5,461 bases of DNA. Source: Acidimicrobiia bacterium. GTDB taxonomy: Bacteria; Actinomycetota; Acidimicrobiia; Spongiisociales; UBA5794. Made by a program: the position numbers and the translations under genes. Shown piece after piece: positions 1 through 5,461 of this stretch. The notes beneath the pieces were generated by a model. The model saw nothing but the letters and a program-made list of their open reading frames with translations. It had not been told where the DNA came from and searched no databases. Positions within the stretch are counted from its first letter, which is position 1; each line of letters starts with the position of its first letter. The stretch lies in contig JABDIW010000185.1 in assembly GCA_013003515.1 (NCBI GenBank), positions 1-5,461 of the forward strand, given 5' to 3'.

Positions 1-288
1 CGACTGCCGCGACCACGGCATCGGCGATCCCCTCGTCGCCCGACGCGGCGGGTCGGCTGGAGACCCGGCCGTCCTCGGCGGTCACCGTCACCAACAGCCC
101 AGACGCGTGTTCCGACACCGAAACCGAATCGAGCCCTGCGGAGCCCACCGCTTCCAAGGTCACGGGACCGGATGCGGTGACCTCACCGCGAGCAGGCAAC
201 GAGACGACAGGCGCCGGCGCGCCAGGTGGAGGAGGCGGCGTCCCCGGCTCGACGTGACGCGGTCCAACGCGAGACTTCAGACCGTGTG
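1..288 (-). CDS. Downstream (C-terminal) half of a frameshifted gene: proline-rich linker plus second domain, runs off the left edge
   Basis: I do not recognise a named family. On the minus strand this frame is open from before 286 to the window edge and gives about 95 residues. It begins HGLKSRVGPR, then a proline/alanine linker with five consecutive prolines (about residues 17-21 of this part), then an alternating hydrophobic stretch (VTLEAVG, VSVSEH, LLVTVTAEDG) that reads as beta strands, then IADAVVAAV, a likely helix. This composition is typical of genuine protein. No usual start codon occurs in this frame before a TTG at 199-197, which lies beyond the linker, so it is unlikely to be an independent gene. 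One extra base at about 288 would join it to the reading frame of 277-438, giving an uninterrupted ...VLA-x-HGLKSRVGP... sequence. The C-terminus lies outside the window. Function unknown. Confidence 0.6.
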
Positions 289-438
289 GGCCAGCACTTG
301 CTGCACCCTGCTCCCAATGGTGTCGGCATCGGCGCCGCTTCCGAGTCGCACCTTCACGCCACCAGGTCGATCGGAGTCGTCAACCTGGGCGTCGATGACA
401 CCGTCGATCGCCAGCAGCTCCTCGCGCAGCGACATCAT
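277..438 (-). CDS. Upstream (N-terminal) half of the same frameshifted gene, small alpha/beta domain, unknown function
   Basis: As it stands this frame encodes 53 residues, starting MMSLREELLA and ending at a TGA at 279-277. I chose the ATG at 438 because it overlaps the stop of the upstream small gene as ATGA, a classic coupled junction. A TTG at 477 is in frame but lies inside the upstream gene. The predicted pattern is helix (SLREELLAI), strand (IDAQVDD), strand (GGVKVRL), then helix (ADADTIGSRVQQVLA), like a compact ferredoxin-like or ACT-like half domain. That is only a shape resemblance, not an assignment. After VLA the frame gives three residues and stops, while the neighbouring frame continues as plausible protein. 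I therefore read 277-438 and 1-288 as one gene damaged by a single-base deletion, either real or a sequence error. It is probably co-transcribed with the 435-674 gene. Confidence 0.6.
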   Translation of the reverse strand: MMSLREELLAIDGVIDAQVDDSDRPGGVKVRLGSGADADTIGSRVQQVLAHTV

Positions 439-674
439 GCGGCGCCACGCCCCATCCGGCGCTGACGCCTGCGCCAACCCAGGTACGCAACGAGGTCATC
501 GCCACTGGGTCGGGCATCTGCCGTCCCATATGCAGTGGCGATCCTCCAGCGCAGATACGCCCGGTCGGGGATCGGGAGAAAAGGGAATCGGGACCACCAT
601 CGGCGCGGAGCCGAGGCAATTGCGGCTCGGGCCGCTTCCGGCCAGAGACGAGGTGTTCGGAGGAGAGGCCCCAT
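435..674 (-). CDS. Conserved-looking small Trp/Pro-rich protein (79 aa), unknown function
   Basis: The product begins MGPLLRTPRLWPEAARAAIA and has a centre rich in aromatic residues and proline (about residues 26-40: WW, FPFLPIPDRAYL). A run RWRIATAYG (42-50) follows, then DDLVAYLGWRRR (59-70), and a basic tail. From memory, small actinobacterial proteins share this layout (RLWP near the start, a WW then PFLP-PD-YL core, a T-YG, then D-V-YL-W-RR at the end). I know of no assigned function or family name, and that recollection needs a search. There is no signal peptide or clear membrane segment, so it is probably cytoplasmic or membrane-associated through its aromatic and basic residues. The ATG at 674 is preferred over longer in-frame starts because a -10-like hexamer sits 7 bases upstream and the family-like sequence begins there. 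The stop overlaps the next gene's ATG by four bases (ATGA), so the two are probably translated together. Confidence 0.72.
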   Translation of the reverse strand: MGPLLRTPRLWPEAARAAIASAPRRWWSRFPFLPIPDRAYLRWRIATAYGTADARPSGDDLVAYLGWRRRQRRMGRGAA

Positions 675-681
675 GCCACGC

Positions 682-687
682 AGCGTA
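682..687 (-). promoter_or_regulatory. Putative -10 element (TACGCT) for the leftward gene pair, leaderless arrangement
   Basis: Read on the minus strand, TACGCT fits the actinobacterial -10 pattern TANNNT. Seven bases separate it from the ATG at 674, so transcription would start at or next to the start codon. There is no good Shine-Dalgarno sequence close to that ATG. The region 17-18 bases further upstream has no convincing TTGACA-like -35. This is inferred from position and motif only. Confidence 0.4.
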
Positions 688-737
688 GCTTCCCCTGTCT
701 CTGCGCCCACGGACCGTGCGCAGCTCCCACGCGCTGA

Positions 738-743
738 TAGGCT
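738..743 (+). promoter_or_regulatory. Putative -10 element (TAGGCT) for the moxR operon, leaderless arrangement
   Basis: TAGGCT, preceded by TGA, matches TANNNT and lies 8 bases before the GTG at 752. A transcript starting 7-9 bases after it would begin at the start codon itself. No purine-rich ribosome binding site is present upstream of the GTG, which agrees with a leaderless message. No clear -35 is visible. This motif is also part of the reason for choosing GTG 752 as the moxR start. Confidence 0.42.
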
Positions 744-751
744 GCGCCGCC

Positions 752-1723
752 GTGAGCACCACACCCGAAGAACTCAGCTGGTTCAACGACCGCTACGGCG
801 CGGTCGTCGAGAACATGGAACGCGTCATCCAGGGCAAGCGAGGCGTCGTCGAGCTCGTCGTGACGTGCATGCTGGCCGGTGGCCATGCCCTCATCGAGGA
901 CGTCCCCGGGGTCGGCAAGACGGTCCTGGCCAAGTCGTTGGCCCGATCGATCGACTGCAGCTTCCACCGCATCCAGTTCACGCCCGACTTGTTGCCATCG
1001 GACGTGACGGGCGTCTCGGTGTGGGATCGCGAGAACGGCGAGTTCATCTTCAAGCCAGGCCCCGTCTTCGCCAACGTCGTGCTCGGAGACGAGATCAACC
1101 GGGCGAGCCCCAAGACCCAGGCCGCTTTGCTGGAGGCAATGGAGGAGCTGCAGGTCACGGTTGACGGTGTGACCCGAACATTGGTGCAGCCGTTCATCGT
1201 CATCGCCACCCAGAACCCCATCGAGCACGAGGGCACCTATCCCCTCCCCGAAGCGCAGCTCGACCGGTTCTTGATGCGCCTCGAGGTCGGATACCCCGAA
1301 CGCTCCAAGGAACTCGAGATGCTCCACACCCACGGCATCGTCTCGACGTACGACAGTCTCGAGCCGGTCATCCACGCCGACGACGTCGTCAGGATGATCG
1401 ACATCGCTCGACGGATTCATGTCGCCGACGTGCTCCGCGAATACATCGTGGACGTCGTCGAGGCCACCCGGTCCGACCCCGAGCTCCTCCTCGGCGCTTC
1501 ACCGCGTGCCTCGCTCTTCATCCAAAGGGCGGCGCGCACCCGCGCCGCAGTCGCCGGCCGGGACTTCGTTGCGCCAGACGATGTGAAGGCCGTTCTCCAC
1601 CCCGTGCTCAACCATCGACTCATCCTGCGACCCGAAGCCCAGATGCGCGGCGTCGGCATCGAGCAGGTCATCGATGGAATCGCTCAGGGCGTTCCCGTAC
1701 CCGGGAGCCGGGTGGGGCCCTGA
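752..1723 (+). CDS. MoxR-family AAA+ ATPase
   Basis: The 323-residue length is normal for the MoxR family of cytoplasmic AAA+ ATPases, thought to act as chaperones or remodellers of vWA-domain partners. All ATPase motifs are visible: Walker A DVPGVGKT (50-57, K56), Walker B with LGDEIN (111-116, D113/E114), sensor 1 ATQNP (152-156), arginine finger LDRF (170-173, R172), and sensor 2 GASPRAS (248-254, R252). The C-terminal lid helices follow, with APDDVKAVLHPVLNHR (274-289). A GTG at 716 is in frame but adds a 12-residue leader (MRSSHALIGCAA) unlike the family; GTG 752 has a -10-like hexamer at leaderless distance and starts STTPEEL directly before the first conserved helix. The stop overlaps the DUF58 gene's ATG by one base (TGATG). 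It is first in the operon. The ATPase call is very secure; the cellular substrate is unknown. Confidence 0.95.
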   Translation: MSTTPEELSWFNDRYGAVVENMERVIQGKRGVVELVVTCMLAGGHALIEDVPGVGKTVLAKSLARSIDCSFHRIQFTPDLLPSDVTGVSVWDRENGEFIFKPGPVFANVVLGDEINRASPKTQAALLEAMEELQVTVDGVTRTLVQPFIVIATQNPIEHEGTYPLPEAQLDRFLMRLEVGYPERSKELEMLHTHGIVSTYDSLEPVIHADDVVRMIDIARRIHVADVLREYIVDVVEATRSDPELLLGASPRASLFIQRAARTRAAVAGRDFVAPDDVKAVLHPVLNHRLILRPEAQMRGVGIEQVIDGIAQGVPVPGSRVGP

Positions 1724-2904
1724 TGCCAACGCTGCGCGGCTGGATCGCCACGGGCGTCGCCGCCGGCCTCATCGTTCTCTGGATCGCTCTCGGTGAGGAG
1801 CTGCTCGGTGCGGGAGGGCTTCTCCTCGCCCTCGCCGTCATCGGCAACCTGATCTACACCCGCCGCACCCTTCCGGCGATTCGGCTCGGCCGACGGGTCA
1901 CGCCCCGGCAGCTCCACGCCGGGCAACGGGCGATCGTGCATGTGACTCTCGCCACGGATCGCAAAGTGCGTCACATCCATGTCGAGGACTCTGTCGACCA
2001 GCTCGGCTCGGCCCGTTTCGTAGCGGGCAACGTCGACGCCGGAAGCCCGGTCGGCGCTCGATACGAGGTGATGTGTCATCGTCGTGGGGTCTACTCGGTG
2101 GGACCGGCAACCACCCGGGTCCTCGATCCCCTGCGGTTGTCCGAATCAGGAGGCTTCGTGGGCTCACAGGACCGGCTGGTGGTCTACCCGGCCGTCGAGG
2201 ATCTCGACGGGTCACCGCTGGGACGCGGCTACGACCCCTCGCAGCAGGCAACCAGAGCCAACTTCGCTTTCTCCGGCGGAGAGGACTTCTACACCCTCCG
2301 CGAGTATCAGCGTGGGGACGACCTGCGTCGCGTTCACTGGCCGTCGTCCGCGAAACGCGATGAGCTGATGATCCGCCAGCTCGAGATGCCGTGGCAGAGC
2401 CGGGCGCTCATCCTCCTCGATCACCGGGCCAGCGCCTACCCCTCCCCCGACGCCTTCGAGCATGCCGTGACCGGGGCCGCATCGGTCACCCGTCACCTCT
2501 ACCGCTCCGGCTACAGCCCATCACTGTGGGCAGGAGGAAGCGCCGGGACGGTCACCACGTCGGACTCCTACGCGACCGCGATGGAGAGCCTGGCGGTCGT
2601 CGAGCCCGAAGGCGACTTCGATCTCAAGCAGATCGTCACCCGGCTGAGGCGGGCCGGTATGGCAGGTGGTGTGCTCGTGTTCGTCACCGGCAGCCCCAGC
2701 GAGGCGCACCTTGCCGCCTACCGGGTCCTCGGGCGGGACTTCCTGAGAACCGTCGTGCTGTCGGTCACACAAAGCCCAAACGACGCCATACTGGCTCTCC
2801 AACGGGCCGGCGCAGTGGTCGTGCGCTCGCCGGTCGGGGCCGGCTGGGCTCTGCCGTGGAAACAGGAGATCGAACGGATATGGTCAACCGCACCGGCTGG
2901 GTAG
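1723..2904 (+). CDS. DUF58 domain membrane protein (vWA-like), MoxR partner
   Basis: A 393-residue protein with two N-terminal hydrophobic segments (about 7-24 and 28-46) followed by a basic stretch, so the bulk is probably cytoplasmic. Residues 60-160 form a beta-rich region ending in the conserved DPLRLS and LVVYP blocks. The DUF58 signature follows at about 185-221 (GGEDFYTLREYQRGDDLRRV, then HWPSSAKR and RQLE). A vWA-like fold comes next, with ALILLDHRAS (228-237) at the expected first strand and metal site. That site reads D-x-R-x-S rather than the DxSxS of a classical MIDAS. VLVFVTGSPSE (317-327) would be a later strand. The ATG start shares its A with the moxR stop codon, with GGTGG seven bases upstream, so translation is probably coupled. 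MoxR-DUF58 pairs are very common and probably form an ATPase-substrate or adaptor pair; the biochemical activity is undefined. Confidence 0.93.
   Translation: MPTLRGWIATGVAAGLIVLWIALGEELLGAGGLLLALAVIGNLIYTRRTLPAIRLGRRVTPRQLHAGQRAIVHVTLATDRKVRHIHVEDSVDQLGSARFVAGNVDAGSPVGARYEVMCHRRGVYSVGPATTRVLDPLRLSESGGFVGSQDRLVVYPAVEDLDGSPLGRGYDPSQQATRANFAFSGGEDFYTLREYQRGDDLRRVHWPSSAKRDELMIRQLEMPWQSRALILLDHRASAYPSPDAFEHAVTGAASVTRHLYRSGYSPSLWAGGSAGTVTTSDSYATAMESLAVVEPEGDFDLKQIVTRLRRAGMAGGVLVFVTGSPSEAHLAAYRVLGRDFLRTVVLSVTQSPNDAILALQRAGAVVVRSPVGAGWALPWKQEIERIWSTAPAG
2864..2868 (+). promoter_or_regulatory. Ribosome binding site that fixes the transglutaminase start
   Basis: AGGAG lies inside the end of the DUF58 gene, 11 bases before the ATG at 2880. 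It supports starting the third gene at 2880, although the same frame stays open far upstream through the DUF58 gene. The spacing is slightly long. Confidence 0.5.
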
Positions 2905-5276
2905 TCGGACTCGCTTCGATCTGGTTCTCCTTCGTCGTGCTGTCCGGGCTGCTCCGCAGCACGATCGACGGTCCACCATGGCAGCTCGTCGTGCTCTCCG
3001 GGCTGGCTCTGGGCGCCATCCTCACCTGGACGCTGGTGGCCTTTGGGGTTCGACTCCGCTGGGTCGTGGTCGCCAACCTCGTCGTTCTGGCCGTCGCCGC
3101 TCTTCGCATCGCAGCCCCCGACGAGACCCTGCTTGCCATCATCCCCACCGCTTCTGCCTTCGCCGAGGCCGGCGACCAGCTGTCGTTCGCCCTCGACATC
3201 ATCCGCAACGGCGTCGAGCCGGTGATCCCGGCCACCGGCATCGTCGTGATCCTCACCGCGCTGTACTGGGTCATCGGAACTGCCTTCGTCTACGGGCTCG
3301 CCCGCAGGCATCCGTTCGTCGCGCTGCTACCGCCCCTCGTGCTGGCGCTCCAGTTCACGACGATGAATCGCGTATCGACCAACCCGGTCCGCATCCTCAT
3401 CTTCCTGGTGCTGGTCCTCGGGACGCTGTTCGCAGTCGCATCGGCCGAGAAGGATCACGGCGTAGGCGTCATGCGACCGGCCACGGGATGGGAGCCAGAC
3501 CGAGGCCGCGAGCTGTCATCGGTGACATCGGGCATCCTGGCGCTCACGATCGTCGGCGCCATGGTCGGGACCTCATTGGGAGCAGGGATGCTGCCCCGCG
3601 ACGGCGTCCTCACATGGAGGACCTCCTCGGGACTCACCGGGAACTTCTACGGCTCGGTCTCGTACAACCCATTCGTCGGCATCCGTCAGCAGCTGGTTGC
3701 CAAGACCAACGTCCCCGTCTTCGTCGTGGAGGCAGCCGACGAAGTGGCCGCAGACCAGCTTCGGTTCCGACTGCTCACCCTCGACACCTTCAACGGTGGC
3801 CAATGGTTCGCCGACGACCCCGACGTCGGCGATCCCGCCGACGGGTGGGAAGAGCCCGATCACGCCTGGAGCGGTCCCGTCGCCGAGGTCGAGACCGAGA
3901 TCACGATCCGCGCCTTGACCAGCGAATGGCTGCCAGTCGCCTACTCCCCCGTGTCGCTGAGCGGCGAACGCGAGGTGGTCGGCAACCTGGGGATTCGCGA
4001 TGAGGGGAGCATCAGGTTCGAGGGAGGGCGCACCTTCACCGGTATGACCTACACGGTGACCAGCCGGATCCCGGCCATCGACGTCGCCCAGATCGCCACC
4101 TCGAGCAACGGTGAGCTCTCTCCCGTGTTCGCCGCCGCGGCCGAAGCAGGCGAGCCGGTGACGACGGGGACACCGGCTGAAACGATGCGGCCCGAACCGC
4201 ACCAGCCCGAGCGTTTCCTCGATCTCCCCGAGGACCTCGACCCCACCGTCGACACGCTGGCCCGTTCCATCACGAGAAACCTCGGCACCAGCTTCGAGAA
4301 GGGTCTTGCCTTGGAGACCTTCTTCCGGGACCCGGCGAATGGCTTCCGCTATTCCACCGACATCCAGCCGGGCCATGGCGCCACCGATCTCGCCGACTGG
4401 CTCATCGACCCCGAGAGCCCGAACCATCGCACCGGGTATTGCGAGCAGTACGCCGCTTCGATGGCGGTGCTGGCACGAAGCGCCGGGGTGCACAGTCGGG
4501 TAGTCATCGGTTTCACGCCTGGCGATCGACTGAGCGATGGAAGGGTCGTCGTGCGGGACTCGAACGCGCACGCCTGGGTGGAGCTGTGGATCCCGGAGGC
4601 GGGCTGGGTGCCTTTCGACCCGACGCCTCGGTCGGATTCGGCCAACCCGACCACGCTTGCCGCTCTCGGACTGCCTTTCGACGTACGCCCCTATCTGGAG
4701 CTACCCGACCCTCCGGAACCTGAGGTCGACTCTTCGCCCGCACCTCCCGCTCAGCTCGAGGACTTCGAAACGTTCCCGATCCCGGGCGCCGGCGGTGACG
4801 AGGAGATCACACCCTCGAGCTCGTTCCGGCTTCCCTCATGGCTGCCCGTCGCCCTGGGCGCTTTCGCTGCGTTGACCGCCGTTGTCGGCGCCATTCCGGC
4901 GGTCAAGTGGTGGCGGCGCCGGCGACGCATGCGCAGATTGCTCGCCGGAGACATCTCCGCAGCCTGGGAGGAGATCGTGGTGCGTCTCACCGACCTCGGC
5001 GAAGCTCCCGACCCCACGCTCACGCCCACGGAGATCGCGGGCGACATCGACGAGTCCATGGAGCCGCTGGCGGCGGTGTACTCGAAGGCGACCTACGGCC
5101 CGGTTGCGACAGCCACCGCCGCAGAGGTGGCGATGGCGGAGGAGTCCCTGGAACAAACGACGGCTCGTCTCTCGACCCGGTACTCGACGGTCCAGCGGCT
5201 GGCTGCGACCTATCGACCGGAGACGATCCTGCCCGAGTGGTGGCGCCGGCTCAGAGCTCGTCGACGCAGCGGTTGA
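2880..5276 (+). CDS. TgpA-type membrane transglutaminase-like protein with C-terminal DUF4129
   Basis: The protein has 798 residues. The N-terminal part has six to seven hydrophobic segments (about 7-25, 35-56, 60-77, 118-140, 146-160, 170-188, 216-236). A TgpA N-terminal-like extracytoplasmic region follows, with NPFVGIRQQL (263-272) and LLTLDTFNGGQW (298-309). The transglutaminase-like core carries an evident Cys-His-Asp triad: C521 in GYCEQYAAS, H564 in NAHAWVE and D580 in PFDPTP. After a Pro/Glu/Asp-rich linker (about 605-645) comes one more membrane helix (653-675), then KWWRRRRRMRR, then a cytoplasmic DUF4129-like tail (AWEEIVVRLTDLG at 695-707, LTPTEIA at 714-720). This order matches TgpA/YebA-type proteins and puts the thiol domain outside the membrane. 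The start overlaps the DUF58 gene by 25 bases and has an AGGAG. The family is secure; whether it cross-links, cleaves or otherwise acts on envelope protein or peptidoglycan is unknown. Confidence 0.93.
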   Translation: MVNRTGWVVGLASIWFSFVVLSGLLRSTIDGPPWQLVVLSGLALGAILTWTLVAFGVRLRWVVVANLVVLAVAALRIAAPDETLLAIIPTASAFAEAGDQLSFALDIIRNGVEPVIPATGIVVILTALYWVIGTAFVYGLARRHPFVALLPPLVLALQFTTMNRVSTNPVRILIFLVLVLGTLFAVASAEKDHGVGVMRPATGWEPDRGRELSSVTSGILALTIVGAMVGTSLGAGMLPRDGVLTWRTSSGLTGNFYGSVSYNPFVGIRQQLVAKTNVPVFVVEAADEVAADQLRFRLLTLDTFNGGQWFADDPDVGDPADGWEEPDHAWSGPVAEVETEITIRALTSEWLPVAYSPVSLSGEREVVGNLGIRDEGSIRFEGGRTFTGMTYTVTSRIPAIDVAQIATSSNGELSPVFAAAAEAGEPVTTGTPAETMRPEPHQPERFLDLPEDLDPTVDTLARSITRNLGTSFEKGLALETFFRDPANGFRYSTDIQPGHGATDLADWLIDPESPNHRTGYCEQYAASMAVLARSAGVHSRVVIGFTPGDRLSDGRVVVRDSNAHAWVELWIPEAGWVPFDPTPRSDSANPTTLAALGLPFDVRPYLELPDPPEPEVDSSPAPPAQLEDFETFPIPGAGGDEEITPSSSFRLPSWLPVALGAFAALTAVVGAIPAVKWWRRRRRMRRLLAGDISAAWEEIVVRLTDLGEAPDPTLTPTEIAGDIDESMEPLAAVYSKATYGPVATATAAEVAMAEESLEQTTARLSTRYSTVQRLAATYRPETILPEWWRRLRARRRSG

Positions 5277-5278
5277 AC

Positions 5279-5303
5279 CTCAGGCGCACCGATCCTCAGG
5301 CGC
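5279..5303. repeat. Nine-base direct repeat CTCAGGCGC at the convergent gene junction
   Basis: CTCAGGCGC occurs at 5279-5287 and again at 5295-5303, one copy in the gap after the transglutaminase stop and the other over the stop codon of the converging gene. AGGCGC (5282-5287) can also pair with GCGCCT (5300-5305) as a six-base stem with a twelve-base loop. No T-run follows on either strand, so I do not call it a terminator. It may be chance in GC-rich DNA. Confidence 0.35.
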
Positions 5304-5461
5304 CTTGGGCCTCGGAGATCACGTCGTCTTCGACCCGGCGCAGCATGTCGAGGAAACGCTCCCTGTCCAGCTCGAACCTGGTGATGTCGTCCTGGACCGC
5401 CTTGGCGATCTCCCCGATTGCGACGAAGAACGCCAGCTGGCCTTCGCGGAGCGCATCGAGG
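5296..5461 (-). CDS. C-terminal end of an unidentified protein, truncated by the window
   Basis: On the minus strand a frame is open from the right edge to a TGA at 5298-5296, giving 54 residues. They include EGQLAFFVAIGEIAKAVQDD, then FELDRERFLDMLRRVEDD, and end EAQGA. The heptad-like spacing of hydrophobic residues and the high charge suggest two long helices. I do not recognise the family. Codon use (mostly G/C third positions) and the convergent position directly after the operon support a real gene. Only 19 bases separate its stop from that of the transglutaminase gene. Start and function lie outside the window. Confidence 0.6.
   Translation of the reverse strand, partial: LDALREGQLAFFVAIGEIAKAVQDDITRFELDRERFLDMLRRVEDDVISEAQGA

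Noticed and set aside
107..688. Plus-strand open frame of 193 codons across the left region.
   Set aside because: It is Arg/Ser/Thr-rich with no recognisable motifs. The minus strand here holds two coupled frames with protein-like patterns and an ATGA junction.
716..751. Alternative GTG start for moxR adding 12 residues.
   Set aside because: The added leader is unlike MoxR N-termini and includes the -10-like hexamer, while GTG 752 is at leaderless distance from that hexamer.
380..1420. Long minus-strand open frame (346 codons) opposite moxR and running through the divergent region.
   Set aside because: It lies antisense to a certain ATPase gene, has low-complexity Asp/Val/Gly/His composition, and crosses the start of the small Trp/Pro-rich gene, which is a much better coding candidate.
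2391..2879. The transglutaminase reading frame stays open for 163 codons upstream of 2880, inside the DUF58 gene.
   Set aside because: That stretch is Arg/Pro-rich, as expected of an off-frame reading of a GC-rich gene. The DUF58 signature is intact in the other frame, and ATG 2880 has an AGGAG followed by a normal first membrane helix.
2978..4003. Plus-strand open frame of 341 codons within the transglutaminase gene.
   Set aside because: It is extremely rich in Arg, His and Pro with no domain pattern, a typical off-frame shadow of a high-GC gene.
3573..4571. Minus-strand open frame of 332 codons opposite the transglutaminase gene.
   Set aside because: It is antisense to the conserved catalytic core, rich in Gly/Asp/Val/Arg without recognisable motifs, and explained by high GC at third codon positions.
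5282..5305. Possible intrinsic terminator between the convergent genes.
   Set aside because: The stem is only six base pairs with a twelve-base loop, and no T-run follows on either strand.

Overview
The window is a stretch of high-GC chromosome with strong G/C bias at third codon positions. GTG and ATG starts, tightly overlapping genes and apparently leaderless promoters point to an actinobacterium. A member of Acidimicrobiia or a related lineage is a reasonable guess, but nothing here proves the class. I see no mobile element, CRISPR array or RNA gene.

Layout. (1) 1-674, minus strand: two small genes of unknown function. A 79-residue Trp/Pro-rich protein (674-435) overlaps by ATGA a second gene (438 to beyond the left edge). 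The second gene appears broken by a one-base deletion near 288: its N-terminal half is in one frame, and a proline-rich linker plus a second domain follow in another. (2) 675-751: a short divergent promoter region. Each strand has a TANNNT -10-like hexamer 7-8 bases before the start codon, which suggests leaderless transcripts both ways. (3) 752-5276, plus strand: a compact three-gene operon encoding a MoxR-family AAA+ ATPase, a membrane-anchored DUF58 protein, and a multi-pass membrane transglutaminase-like protein of the TgpA type. The junctions overlap by 1 and 25 bases. (4) 5296-5461, minus strand: the C-terminal end of an unidentified, probably helical protein, convergent with the operon.

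How the genes may work together. MoxR, DUF58 and transglutaminase-like genes recur together in bacteria. The usual view is that the MoxR ATPase acts as a chaperone or remodeller on partners that include the vWA-like DUF58 protein, and that the TgpA-type protein presents a Cys-His-Asp thiol domain outside the membrane. A role in cell-envelope biogenesis or stress is an inference. The operon itself is a known type. The least explained parts are the divergent pair of small genes, the frame disruption in one of them, and the paired leaderless promoters.
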